Positions 1 through 8,006 of a stretch of DNA of 64,000 nt are shown in pieces. The number at the start of each line of letters is the position of its first letter. Positions within the stretch are counted from its first letter, which is position 1. The DNA is taken from positions 2,046,001 through 2,110,000 of the forward strand of contig NZ_VFPG01000001.1 in assembly GCF_006716565.1 (NCBI RefSeq). The letters are read 5' to 3'. The position numbers were made by a program, and so were the translations under genes. Origin of the DNA: Nocardia bhagyanarayanae. Lineage in GTDB: Bacteria; Actinomycetota; Actinomycetes; Mycobacteriales; Mycobacteriaceae. The notes below the pieces were generated by a model, which saw only the letters and a list, made by a program, of their open reading frames with translations, had not been told where the DNA came from and did no database searches.

Positions 1-540
1 GCCGATCTGCTGGGTCAGCGCGGCCTCGTTGACGATCGCGGTGACGCGCAACGGATCTGGGCCCTGGAGCCGCTGCTGGCGGCGCAGCCGGATCTCCACC
101 AGCCGTTCGATCTCGACCTGACGGATCCGCGCGCGATCGTTGGCGATCAGCGCGCGGGCGTAGTCGGCGGTCTGCAAAAGGCCGGGGATCAGGATGCTTT
201 CGTAGGTGCGCACGCTGTCGGCGCCGTGTTCGAGACCGTACAGGCGGCTGATCTCGTCAGACAGCAGGCCGGAGTAGCTCGTCCACCACCCGCGCTGCCT
301 GGCGATGTCGCGAAGTTCGTGCAGCTCTTCACGTTCGGCCGCGTCGAAGTCGAGTAGCTTCATCAGCTCGTCGAGTTTGGATTCGGCTAGGACGCGTTCC
401 TTCTCCACTTTCGACCAATAGGAGATGGAGAAGCCGAGCTCCTTGGCGATCGCGGACACGCTGACGTCGTTCTGCTTACGCCTCCGCCCGATGCGGAGCA
501 TCAGTTCCCGACGCGCGACCGTCGGCGAGAGTGGTGCCAT
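1..540 (-). CDS. XRE-family HTH regulator with DUF5753 (C-terminus outside window)
   Basis: This reverse-strand frame starts at the ATG complementary to 538-540 and stays open to the window edge, giving about 180 residues of an incomplete protein. Residues 10-60 read as an XRE helix-turn-helix (ELMLRIGRRRKQ ... GFSISYWSKVE). From about residue 85 the text matches the DUF5753 effector region, with the typical RLYGLEHGADSVRTYE and IPGLLQTADYARAL motifs. Proteins of this class are DNA-binding regulators very common in Nocardia and Streptomyces, often beside a small partner gene (Scr1-type pairs). Here the small gene at 731 lies divergently. The ligand and targets are unknown. The family call is secure; the role is not. 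Confidence 0.85.
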   Translation of the reverse strand, partial: MAPLSPTVARRELMLRIGRRRKQNDVSVSAIAKELGFSISYWSKVEKERVLAESKLDELMKLLDFDAAEREELHELRDIARQRGWWTSYSGLLSDEISRLYGLEHGADSVRTYESILIPGLLQTADYARALIANDRARIRQVEIERLVEIRLRRQQRLQGPDPLRVTAIVNEAALTQQIG

Positions 541-634
541 CGTTGGATGGTGTCCTTCCAGCTCTAGCGATGCGTGGAGATGACCGTACTCCCCGCGGTG
601 ATCGGCTCGCACGACGCCGTTTCATTTTGTCAAC

Positions 635-664
635 TTGACGTACAGAGTGACGCTCACCTAGCCT
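635..664 (+). promoter_or_regulatory. Candidate sigma-70-type promoter for the small gene at 731
   Basis: The gap between the divergent genes holds TTGACG (635-640) and TAGCCT (659-664) separated by 18 bases, an acceptable -35/-10 pair about 65 bases before the downstream start. The -35 box lies inside the short palindrome GTCAACTTGAC, a possible operator. This is a visual match only. Confidence 0.35.
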
Positions 665-730
665 CCTTGTGTCTCATGTCACATCGCGGGTGTGCTCCGG
701 CCGGTCCCGCCCGGCGGGATCGAGGGGTGG

Positions 731-1009
731 ATGTCTGTGCATGTTGTGGGTAAGTGCTGGATGGTCGGAGACCGGACGCCGCATCAGGCGCGGCGGGTCA
801 GTGACGACACCTGGGTGGTGTCCTATCTACGCGGCCGGATGTTCACCACCGAGCAAGCAGTCGCCGCGATGCAGGCGGCGGACACGGTCGCCTTGATGGA
901 CGACCTGGCGTCACGGGTCGGTCTCACCGCGTTGGAGGCCATCGGCCTCGCGGTCAACGAAAGGCCTTGGGAGAAAGCGTTACCGCGCTCCGGGCGGTTC
1001 GCCCGGTAA
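731..1009 (+). CDS. Small protein of unknown function (92 aa), partner-like gene beside a DUF5753 regulator
   Basis: I do not recognise a named family. The ATG at 731 is preferred over the upstream start at 692 because GAGGGG lies just before it. The protein is soluble and acidic-helical in its C-terminal half, with no signal peptide or membrane segment. Its core (WVVSYLRGRMFTTEQAVAAM) resembles the core of the protein encoded at 21265-21651 (WVLSYL, then LTREQAL), so the two look like distant paralogues, and both sit beside regulator genes. It is divergent from the XRE/DUF5753 gene, with which it may form a functional pair by analogy with other actinobacterial pairs of this kind. The function is inferred only weakly. 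Confidence 0.6.
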   Translation: MSVHVVGKCWMVGDRTPHQARRVSDDTWVVSYLRGRMFTTEQAVAAMQAADTVALMDDLASRVGLTALEAIGLAVNERPWEKALPRSGRFAR

Positions 1010-1050
1010 GAGCGTCGTCCTGCACCACGATTCGAACAGGGGAATGCGCG

Positions 1051-1485
1051 GTGGAACCACTGCCATCGAAAAAGCAAGTGCTCAAGGCGTTTCGCGCCAA
1101 GCCGAGCGAGGAACATCCGGTTTTGCAATCCGCCCACACACTCGGGGAGCTGCACGTGCGGCGACTGCGCACCGAGGCCGACGCGACCGGGGACATCGAT
1201 CAGAGCCGAGTGCACCTGGTGCTCGGCATCGATCGCTGGGTCGCCACCGAGCTGCCGCCCGCGCACGGCGGCGCGCACATGCACACCGAATCCGTCGGCA
1301 TGGTGATCGATCGCCTCGCCCAGTTCTCCGCCCGCGCCTTCGCCTCGCTGGTGTCGGAACCGGATTGGATCGTGCACGACGACTGGGAACGGCTCGCCGA
1401 ATTGGCGCTCGGCTACCAAGATTTGGCGCTCGAGGTGTCGGCGGGTATTCGTCGGCTGCCCTACCTCGGCGGCCCGTGCCGGTGA
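1051..1485 (+). CDS. DUF4254 domain protein
   Basis: The protein has 144 residues from the GTG at 1051. The longer frame from 967 adds an unlikely Cys/Thr-rich leader. The body carries the DUF4254 signature: an N-terminal HTLGELHVRRLRTEAD, then IDQSR, LGIDRWVATELPP and a C-terminal HTESVGMVIDRLAQFSARAF helix. The biochemical role of this family is unknown; in actinobacteria it often lies near sugar or cell-envelope genes. The 3' end overlaps the convergent aldolase gene by 25 bases. Its start is 41 bases after the preceding small gene, so co-transcription is possible. Confidence 0.75.
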   Translation: MEPLPSKKQVLKAFRAKPSEEHPVLQSAHTLGELHVRRLRTEADATGDIDQSRVHLVLGIDRWVATELPPAHGGAHMHTESVGMVIDRLAQFSARAFASLVSEPDWIVHDDWERLAELALGYQDLALEVSAGIRRLPYLGGPCR

Positions 1486-2324
1486 GGGCCGTATGGTCGG
1501 TTGGCGAGCAGGCGGAGGAAGTGCTCTACCTCGGCGCGAACGGCGGCGCGGCCCGGCGCGAGGTACTTGCGCGGGTCGGACAGTTCGGCGTCGCGGGTGA
1601 CGGCGGACCGGACCGCCTCGGTCATCAGCACATTGAGCCGGGTCGCGATGTTGACCTTCGTCATGCCGTGCTCGACAGCGGCGCGCAGGCCGTCGTCCGG
1701 CACCCCGGAGGAGCCGTGCAGAACCAGCGGCACAGGGACTTTCGCGGCCAGCTTGGCGATCAGTTCGAGGTCGAGTTCGGCGGTGCGGGCGTGCATGGCG
1801 TGGGCGGAACCGACCGCGACGGCCAGTGCGTCGACGCCCGTCGCGGCGACGAATTCGACGGCCTCGTCCGGATCGGTGCGGACGCCGGGAGCGTGCGCGC
1901 CGTCCTTGCCGCCGATCTCGCCGAGTTCGGCTTCGACGAACACGCCGCGCTCACGGCACCGGCGCGCGACCTCGGCGGTGGCGGCCACGTTCGCGGCGTA
2001 GTCGAGCGTGGACGCGTCGAACATGACCGATCCGACGCCGAGTTCGACAGCGGCCGTGACGAGTTCGACGGAAGTGGCGTGATCCAAGTGCACCGCGATG
2101 GACGCGGAGCTGTCCGCGGCGATCCGTAAGCACGCCAGACCGAGCGGAGCCAGGGAGCCGTGATAGCGGACGGTGTTCTCCGAAATCTGCATGACCACTG
2201 GACGTTTCGCGTCCTCGGCGGCAGCGGCGATGGCCTCGGCGTGTTCCAGCGTGATCACGTTGAACGCGCCGAGGCCGCCGGGTCTCGCGGCCGCGATCAA
2301 ATCCGGTACAGGGGTCAGCGGCAT
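1461..2324 (-). CDS. Class II ketose-1,6-bisphosphate aldolase (tagatose/fructose type)
   Basis: This 287-residue protein is the usual length for class II zinc aldolases of the GatY/KbaY/FbaA group. Visible metal and substrate motifs are HLDHA (near residue 80), EAELGEIGG (about 130), the glycine- and histidine-containing VGSAHAMHA (about 170) and LVLHGSSG (about 200), followed by KVNIAT. It is the last gene of a reverse-strand operon with a PfkB kinase (16 bases upstream), NagA, ROK kinase and SIS protein. In that context the likely substrate is tagatose-1,6-bisphosphate, split to dihydroxyacetone phosphate and glyceraldehyde-3-phosphate. Sequence alone cannot separate tagatose from fructose bisphosphate. 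A GGAG lies before the ATG. Confidence 0.85.
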   Translation of the reverse strand: MPLTPVPDLIAAARPGGLGAFNVITLEHAEAIAAAAEDAKRPVVMQISENTVRYHGSLAPLGLACLRIAADSSASIAVHLDHATSVELVTAAVELGVGSVMFDASTLDYAANVAATAEVARRCRERGVFVEAELGEIGGKDGAHAPGVRTDPDEAVEFVAATGVDALAVAVGSAHAMHARTAELDLELIAKLAAKVPVPLVLHGSSGVPDDGLRAAVEHGMTKVNIATRLNVLMTEAVRSAVTRDAELSDPRKYLAPGRAAVRAEVEHFLRLLANRPYGPHRHGPPR

Positions 2325-2340
2325 GGGTGGGTCTCCGCGG

Positions 2341-3294
2341 TCATGGCGTGGTCTCTTCGGATTCCGGGGCGGCGAGCTTGTCGATCCGGACGGTCGGTGC
2401 GAGCCGGGTGCGCAGGCAGCGGTCGATCTCCCCGGCCACCGGGATGACGACGGCCGCCGCCGCGGTGGCCACGGCGTCGGTGAGGATGGCCGCCCAGTCG
2501 GGTTCGGCGCGGGTTGACAGCGCCGCGATCACGGCCGCTGCCGCGGAATCGCCTGCGCCGGTGGGGTTTCCGGCCAGCGGCTCAGGCAGCGTCGCGACCC
2601 ACGCGCCGTCGGCCGTCACCGCGATCATGCCCTTGGCGCCGCGGGTGGCAACGACGGCTCGCACGCCGCGATCGATCAGCGGGCGGGCGGCCGCAACCAC
2701 CTCCTCCGGCGTACTCGGCGTGCGACCGGAAAGGCACTCCAGCTCCCCGGTATTGGGCATCAGTATCACTCCGGGGACCTCCGCCGCCAGCCGCAGCGCC
2801 TCGCCATCGACGTCGCAGATGGTCGGCACCCCCGCGGCGACCGCCGATCGGGCGAGCTCGGCGGGTAGGCCGGGATCTATCCCGCCCGGTAGCGATCCAG
2901 AGACGACGAGGCCGTTGATATCGGGTAGCAGGCCGGAGACCCGGATGGCGAGCTGCTCGGCGGCATGCGGATTCGAGACGCGAGCGCCGGGTTCCCACAG
3001 CGCGGTGGCGGTGCCGTCGCGGGACTCGCTGATCACCACCGTCCGCCGGACCCATGGCAGCGCGTGCACGAAGTCGACCGGCATCTCCAGCTCGGCGGCC
3101 GCCGCGAAGGCGTGATCGGAGAAACCGGTCGCCCTCGCGTACTTGCCGAGCTGGTTCAGCACCCGCGTCACGTTGATGCCCTTGCCGCCGATGCGCTGCT
3201 CGACGGAGCGGACGCGGTGCGCCTGTCCCCGCTCGAAACGCTCGACACGATAGGTCATGTCGTAAGCGGGATTCATTGTCACAGTGAGGATCAC
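2341..3294 (-). CDS. PfkB-family sugar-phosphate kinase (1-phosphofructokinase/tagatose-6-phosphate kinase type)
   Basis: I place the start at the GTG complementary to 3292-3294, which forms a GTGA overlap with the nagA stop and gives the classic PfkB N-terminus VILTVTMNPAYDMTY; the frame also allows GTG at 3303. The 317-residue protein has the substrate motif GGKGINVTRVL near residue 40 and the C-terminal ATP/catalytic motif GNPTGAGDSAAAA with its catalytic Asp. It belongs to the LacC/FruK subgroup, which phosphorylates fructose-1-P or tagatose-6-P to the 1,6-bisphosphate. Position between a NagA-type deacetylase and a class II aldolase favours tagatose-6-phosphate. The specificity is inferred from context. 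Confidence 0.85.
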   Translation of the reverse strand: MILTVTMNPAYDMTYRVERFERGQAHRVRSVEQRIGGKGINVTRVLNQLGKYARATGFSDHAFAAAAELEMPVDFVHALPWVRRTVVISESRDGTATALWEPGARVSNPHAAEQLAIRVSGLLPDINGLVVSGSLPGGIDPGLPAELARSAVAAGVPTICDVDGEALRLAAEVPGVILMPNTGELECLSGRTPSTPEEVVAAARPLIDRGVRAVVATRGAKGMIAVTADGAWVATLPEPLAGNPTGAGDSAAAAVIAALSTRAEPDWAAILTDAVATAAAAVVIPVAGEIDRCLRTRLAPTVRIDKLAAPESEETTP

Positions 3295-4454
3295 GTCAAC
3301 CACTGTCCACGTCTGAGCACCCGGCGCAACTGTAGGTCGTCATCGACAATCAGCAGGTCGGCGTACTGGTCGGTCCGGAGATCGCCCACGTCGGACAGTC
3401 CGGCGGCGGCGGCTGGTACGGCGGTCGCGGCGCGCACCGCGTCGGGCAGCGGCACGCCGCAATCCCGGACCGCCCAGGAAAGGCATTGCGCCAGAGTCGA
3501 AGTACCGCCCGCGATCGACCTGTTGGCCACTCGGGCCACACCGTCGATCACCCGGACGGCTTGCGGCCCCAGCTGATACTCGCCGTCGGGCATGCCCGCG
3601 GCCTGCATGGCGTCGGTGATCAGCGCGACCTGTCGTGGCGCGGCCGCGAAAACCATTGCGCCGAAACCCGCGTCGACGTGCACCCCGTCGCCGATCAGCT
3701 CGACCACCGCGTGGGCGTGGGCGGCGGCCGTCAGCGCCGCGGCGATCGGTCCCGCGTTGCGGTGGTGCAGCGGCGGCATACCGTTGGCCAGGTGGGTCAC
3801 CAGGCGCGCCGATCCAGTCGGCGCGAGTGCCTGCTGGAAGCGCGCGAAATCGGTGTCGCTGTGGCCGAGTGAGATCACCACGTCGTTGTCGGTGAGGAGC
3901 CGCGCGACCGCGTCGTAGCCGGGCAGCTCCGGCGCGATGGTGCAGACGCGCAGGTGTCCGTCGGCGGCGGCAAGCATCTCGTCGGTCAGTGCCGGGTCCG
4001 GGTCGCGCAGGTAGCGCGCGTCCTGGGCGCCACAGCGGGCGATCGCGAGAAACGGTCCCTCGGCGTGGATTCCGCCGATCGTGCCGTCGGCGGCGAGGCC
4101 GCGCAGTGTCGCGATCTGGGCGACCATGTCGGCCGCGGGGCCGGTGACCACGCTGGCGAGCACCGTCGTCGATCCGCGCGAGTGGTGGAATCCGGCGGCC
4201 GCGCGCGCTTCGTCCGCGTCGACGGTGTCGAAGCGGTGGCCGAAGCCGCCGTGGTTGTGGATGTCCACCAGGCCGGGGACGATCAGGCCGGAGAACTTCG
4301 GTGGGGCCGAATCCGGATGGAAGGCAAGCCATTCGGCCATCGGCCGGACCGCGACGATCCGGTCGCCTTGCACGGTTACGACGCCGTCGTTCAGGTCGAA
4401 CGAGGCCGAGATGATTCGGCCGCGAATCTCGAGGCCGTTGGAGGTGCCGGTCAT
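3291..4454 (-). CDS. nagA: N-acetylhexosamine-6-phosphate deacetylase
   Basis: The 387-residue protein is an amidohydrolase-superfamily TIM barrel. The metal motif VDIHNHGGFGH is near residue 60, HAEGPF near 125, the zinc-ligand region SLGHSDTD near 190, the substrate stretch LIGDGVHVD near 240 and the catalytic-Asp segment ALITDAMQAAGMPDGEY near 270. It removes acetate from GlcNAc-6-P or GalNAc-6-P in the cytoplasm. A GGAGG precedes the ATG. It follows the ROK kinase by 52 bases and overlaps the PfkB gene by four bases (GTGA). Since the operon has an AgaS-like SIS protein and a kinase/aldolase pair rather than NagB, the substrate may be GalNAc-6-P (AgaA role). The family call is firm. Confidence 0.9.
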   Translation of the reverse strand: MTGTSNGLEIRGRIISASFDLNDGVVTVQGDRIVAVRPMAEWLAFHPDSAPPKFSGLIVPGLVDIHNHGGFGHRFDTVDADEARAAAGFHHSRGSTTVLASVVTGPAADMVAQIATLRGLAADGTIGGIHAEGPFLAIARCGAQDARYLRDPDPALTDEMLAAADGHLRVCTIAPELPGYDAVARLLTDNDVVISLGHSDTDFARFQQALAPTGSARLVTHLANGMPPLHHRNAGPIAAALTAAAHAHAVVELIGDGVHVDAGFGAMVFAAAPRQVALITDAMQAAGMPDGEYQLGPQAVRVIDGVARVANRSIAGGTSTLAQCLSWAVRDCGVPLPDAVRAATAVPAAAAGLSDVGDLRTDQYADLLIVDDDLQLRRVLRRGQWLT

Positions 4455-4506
4455 CGAGCCTCCGTTCGTTGGGGCGGACCGCTCCGCGATGGACTCCGCC
4501 GCGCGC

Positions 4507-5601
4507 TCACGTCAGTGCTCCGTGCCTGGCGAAGAGCGTGGCGCCGGCGAGCCCGGCGCGTGCGCCGAATTCGCCGAGCACCACCTTCGGCACCGGCACC
4601 ACGCGGAGACGCTGCTCCAATGCCGCCTGCAATCGTTCGCTGAGCGCGGCGCCCGCACCGGCCAACCCGCCGCCGAGCACGACGAGTTCGGGGCAGGCCG
4701 CGTGGATGATGCCGAGCAGTCCGTCCGCGAGCGCGGCGACGGCATCGTCCACCACCCGCACGGCGTGGGGATCGTCCGGCAGCCGTCCGAAAACCCGTGC
4801 CGCCCCGCTTACTTCACGACCGGACGAACGAGCGTAGTTGCGTGCGATGGCCGCGGCGGAGGCGAGAGTCTCCACGCAGCCGACATTTCCGCAGGGACAG
4901 GGCAATCCGTCGGCGGGCCGCACGGGGATGTGGCCGTATTCGCCCGCCTGCCCGAAGGCGCTGCGCACCAACCGGCCGCCGACGGAGAGCGTGCCGCTGA
5001 CGCCGGTGCCGAGCACGATCACCAGAACGTCGCCGTGATCGCGCCCCGCGCCGAAACGCCATTCGGCCCAACCCGCGACGGCCACATCGTGTTCGATCAA
5101 CACCGGCACGCCCCAGCGCCGGGTGAAGCGATCGCCGACGTGCACGTCGCGCCAGCCGACGTTGCCGCTGAAGACGGCGATCGATCGCGTGGTGTCGACG
5201 ATGCCGGGCAGGAGGACCGCGGCCCGGCCGAGCCGGTCGCGCCGATCCGCAGGCAATTCGGCGAGCAAGCTGTCGCCGAGATCGCCCATCGCCGCGAACG
5301 CCGTCTCACCGCGCGGGGTCGGCACCGTGCCCGCCGCGAGGATCGCGCCGGAGGCGTCGGCGATCTCGCCTTTGATGGTGGTACCACCGACGTCCAAACC
5401 CAGCGTGAGCGCATTCGCGTCCAAGATCGTCGCCGGAGTGCTCGGCGTCGGTGCGTCGGAGCCTGCTGGCGACGCCTCGGTGCCCAGCGTCGACGCATTC
5501 GAACCTGGCGCATCAGAACCGGCCGCGCGTCCGCCCGGCTCGCGGCTGTCCGCGCCGAGCGCAGGCGCGGGTGCGCTGCCGCCGACGCGATGCCTGTCCA
5601 T
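4507..5601 (-). CDS. ROK-family sugar kinase with low-complexity N-terminal extension
   Basis: The kinase core starts near residue 70 with the ATP-binding motif LGLDVGGTTIKGEIADASG, has the catalytic region IEHDVAVAGWAEWRFGAG and carries the ROK zinc motif CPCGNVGCVE. The protein probably phosphorylates the imported N-acetylhexosamine. I choose the ATG at 5601 (364 aa); a TTG at 5703 would add 34 residues and overlap the SIS gene by 17 bases. The first 65 residues or so are an Ala/Pro/Ser/Gly-rich, probably disordered leader not usual in this family, so the true start is uncertain. Sugar specificity (GlcNAc, GalNAc or glucose) cannot be read from the sequence; the operon suggests an acetylhexosamine. 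Confidence 0.85.
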   Translation of the reverse strand: MDRHRVGGSAPAPALGADSREPGGRAAGSDAPGSNASTLGTEASPAGSDAPTPSTPATILDANALTLGLDVGGTTIKGEIADASGAILAAGTVPTPRGETAFAAMGDLGDSLLAELPADRRDRLGRAAVLLPGIVDTTRSIAVFSGNVGWRDVHVGDRFTRRWGVPVLIEHDVAVAGWAEWRFGAGRDHGDVLVIVLGTGVSGTLSVGGRLVRSAFGQAGEYGHIPVRPADGLPCPCGNVGCVETLASAAAIARNYARSSGREVSGAARVFGRLPDDPHAVRVVDDAVAALADGLLGIIHAACPELVVLGGGLAGAGAALSERLQAALEQRLRVVPVPKVVLGEFGARAGLAGATLFARHGALT

Positions 5602-5686
5602 CTCCGGGAGCGTAGTTACTCTCAGCAACCTTGTCGTCGGCGGCTCCGGAATGCGGGGCGGGGGCGTGGACACGGCGGCGTACCGG

Positions 5687-6598
5687 TCACTGGTCCAGGA
5701 CAACCGAGCGGTTCAGGCTGCGCGGATGGTCGGGGTCGAGGCCGAGGTCGGCGGCGCGCGCGACGCAGAGGCGGTGCACGCGGACCAGTTCCGCCATCGG
5801 ATCGATGTCACGGTGTTCTAGGTGGGCCCCTGTGGCGGCGACGTCGGCGGCGAAATCCGGGATCAGCGGCCCGAGCGCCCAGACCGCGCGACCGGGAGCG
5901 GCGATGCTGATCGGGCCGTGCCGGTATTCCGTCGCGAGATACGACTCGGCCCAGGACTGGCAGGACTCGCGCAGCTTGAGCCCGGCCTCCTCGGCCAGCG
6001 CGCCCGCGAAACCCATGCCCACGAACGTGATCTGCTCCGCCCAGCGCACCCCGGCCAGCGATTCGGCGGGATCTTCGGCCAGGACGGCGCGCGCCTGTTC
6101 GACGGCGGGGCCGAGGTCCTCGCCGAGATGCCAGCGCAGTATCGCGAGCGTGGTAGTGGCGAAACGGGTCTGCACGACAGATTCTTCGTCGACCTCATCG
6201 ATGAGGATGGGATCGCCCAGCTCCAGCACCGGGGTGCCGGGACTGCTGCAGATCACCGTGCGCGGGATGTGCGACGGGATCTCGCGCATCGCCGAGACCA
6301 CTTCGGTGGTGGTGCCCGATCGGCAGATGACCAGGTAGCGGTCGTAGTCGCGGCCGCCGCGCACCTGACTGGCCGGCCACGCGTCGGTCAGGCCCTGGCC
6401 CGCATCCTCGCGTAGCGCGGCGATGGCGCGCGACATGAACAGTGAAGTGCCGCAGCCGATCACGGCGAGTCGTTCGCCCGGCTGCGGGAGCAGGGCCTGG
6501 TGGTCGGCGGCGATCGTTGCGGCGCGTGCCCAGTCGTCGGGCTGGGTGGCAACCTCGGCGGCCAGGTGGGATGCGGTGGCGTGGTCAGCGGGCGGCAC
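5687..6598 (-). CDS. SIS-domain protein, AgaS-like amino-sugar-phosphate deaminase/isomerase
   Basis: Two sugar-isomerase (SIS) domains are visible: LAVIGCGTSLFMSRAIAAL with VICRSGTTTEVVSAM in the first half, and ITFVGMGFAGALAEEAGLKL with EYRHGPISIAA in the second. There is no glutaminase domain, so this is not GlmS. I choose the GTG at 6598 (303 aa); the open frame runs further upstream into the divergent promoter region, where the predicted peptide is not family-like. In this operon it would convert galactosamine-6-P (or glucosamine-6-P) to the keto sugar phosphate plus ammonia. It is the first gene of the reverse-strand operon and is divergent from the importer. Confidence 0.8.
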   Translation of the reverse strand: MPPADHATASHLAAEVATQPDDWARAATIAADHQALLPQPGERLAVIGCGTSLFMSRAIAALREDAGQGLTDAWPASQVRGGRDYDRYLVICRSGTTTEVVSAMREIPSHIPRTVICSSPGTPVLELGDPILIDEVDEESVVQTRFATTTLAILRWHLGEDLGPAVEQARAVLAEDPAESLAGVRWAEQITFVGMGFAGALAEEAGLKLRESCQSWAESYLATEYRHGPISIAAPGRAVWALGPLIPDFAADVAATGAHLEHRDIDPMAELVRVHRLCVARAADLGLDPDHPRSLNRSVVLDQ

Positions 6599-6617
6599 GA
6601 GAACAGAATCGCCCCGA

Positions 6618-6663
6618 TGATCGTTCGTGTCAAATATCTGATCAAAACGGTCATGTTCGATCA
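6618..6663. promoter_or_regulatory. Divergent control region with three regularly spaced GATC-centred sites
   Basis: The intergenic region between the SIS gene and the importer lipoprotein gene holds GATC cores at 6619, 6640 and 6659, in the contexts TGATCGTTCG, TGATCAAAAC and TGTTCGATCA. The spacings of 21 and 19 bases put all three on one face of the helix. DeoR-family repressors typically bind such repeated sites, and a DeoR gene lies at 10784. A -10-like TAGATT at 6674-6679 follows for the rightward genes. The operator assignment is inferred. Confidence 0.45.
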
Positions 6664-6754
6664 CGGTTCGCGCTAGATTCAACCGGTCGACACGTTTTGC
6701 TTCATCATCGGCGGTCGGTAGGCGCCGGGGGTGCAGATTCGAAAGGTTCGCTTC

Positions 6755-8005
6755 GTGAAACGACCACTCCACCGCCTGCTCACGGGCGCCGCGCTGGCCA
6801 CCGGCCTCGCCGTCGCGGTCGCCTCGTGCGGCTTCGGCTCCAACGATTCCGCCGACTCCGACACCACGATCAACTTCCTGGCCCCGGTCTACAGCGACGG
6901 CGCCACCGGAACCAAGGCGCTCTGGGACGGGATCATCGCCGATTTCGAGCGACAGAATCCCGGCCTGAAGGTGAATCTCCAGCTGGAATCATGGAACTCG
7001 ATCAACGACGTGGTGCGGACCAAACTCCAGTCACCCTCCACCACGCCCGACATCCTGAACATCGACGCCTACGCCAGCTTCGCGGGTGACGGAATGCTCT
7101 ACCCCGCAGCCGAAGTCGTCTCTCCGCAGGTGCTCGCGGACATCCAGCCCGGCTTCGCGAAGAACGCCTCGCTCGACGGAACCCAGTACGCGCTACCGCT
7201 GTTCGCCTCCACCCGCACGCTGTTCTACAACACCGACCTGTTCGCGCGCGCCGGCGTCGCCGCGCCGCCCAAGACCTGGTCCGAGCTGACCGAGGCCGCA
7301 GCGAAGATCCAGGCGCTCGGCGATGGCGTCTCGGGTTACGGTCTGCCGCTCGGCAGCGAGGAGGCGCAGGGCGAGACCTCGATCTGGACCTTCGGCGCAG
7401 GCGGCGACTGGTCCAACGGCGGCGATATCACCGTCGACACTCCCGCCAACCTGGAGGGTGTCCGGGCGATGCGCACTCTCATCGATGCCAATGCGACGCA
7501 ACCGAATCCGGGCGCGACCGACCGCAAGGACGTGATCAACGCCTTCATCCAGGGCAAGGTCGGCATGATCGAGGGCCTGCCGCCCACCATCGGCCAGATC
7601 GCCGCCAAGAATCCCGAGCTGAAGTACGCGACCGCGCCGTCGCCGACCAAGTCCGGCCAGCCGGTGACCCTCGGCGTCGCCGATCACCTGATGGCATTCA
7701 AGAAGGACGGCAGGAAGACCGAGACGATCAAGAAGTTCCTCGACCACTTCTACTCCGCGAGCGTCTACGCGAACTTCGTGAAGCACGAGGGCTTCATCCC
7801 GATCACCCAGAGCGGCGCGGCCGAGCTGGCGCAGGATCCGGTCACCAAGGCGTTCGCAGCGACGCTTCCGGTGGCCAAGTTCTACCCGAGCAACAACCCG
7901 AAATGGGCGGCCGCGCAGGGCGCCATCCGGCAGCAGATGGGCACCATCGCGCAGGGCGCGGACCCGGCACAGGTGCTGGCCCGCATTCAGGAAGCCGCGA
8001 AGTAG
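6755..8005 (+). CDS. ABC sugar importer, solute-binding lipoprotein
   Basis: This 416-residue extracellular binding protein has a basic N-terminus, a hydrophobic signal segment and the lipobox VASC near residue 25, so it is probably a membrane-anchored lipoprotein. The rest reads as a family 1 carbohydrate-binding protein (FLAPVYSDGATG, WDGIIADFERQNPGLKVNLQ, LPLFASTRTLFYNTDLF, then the PKTWSEL motif). I choose the GTG at 6755 because GAAAGG lies a few bases upstream; a GTG at 6731 is possible. The two permeases follow directly. Ligand is inferred to be an N-acetylhexosamine or a GalNAc-containing oligosaccharide from the divergent catabolic operon. Confidence 0.9.
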   Translation: MKRPLHRLLTGAALATGLAVAVASCGFGSNDSADSDTTINFLAPVYSDGATGTKALWDGIIADFERQNPGLKVNLQLESWNSINDVVRTKLQSPSTTPDILNIDAYASFAGDGMLYPAAEVVSPQVLADIQPGFAKNASLDGTQYALPLFASTRTLFYNTDLFARAGVAAPPKTWSELTEAAAKIQALGDGVSGYGLPLGSEEAQGETSIWTFGAGGDWSNGGDITVDTPANLEGVRAMRTLIDANATQPNPGATDRKDVINAFIQGKVGMIEGLPPTIGQIAAKNPELKYATAPSPTKSGQPVTLGVADHLMAFKKDGRKTETIKKFLDHFYSASVYANFVKHEGFIPITQSGAAELAQDPVTKAFAATLPVAKFYPSNNPKWAAAQGAIRQQMGTIAQGADPAQVLARIQEAAK

Positions 8006-8006
8006 C

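Noticed and set aside
1018..1045. tRNA T-arm-like TTCGAATC on the reverse strand
   Set aside because: The flanking bases cannot form a T-stem or acceptor stem, and the stretch overlaps the leader of the DUF4254 gene.
6731..6754. GTG at 6731 as start of the sugar-binding lipoprotein
   Set aside because: The GTG at 6755 has a GAAAGG ribosome site and gives a better-placed signal peptide.
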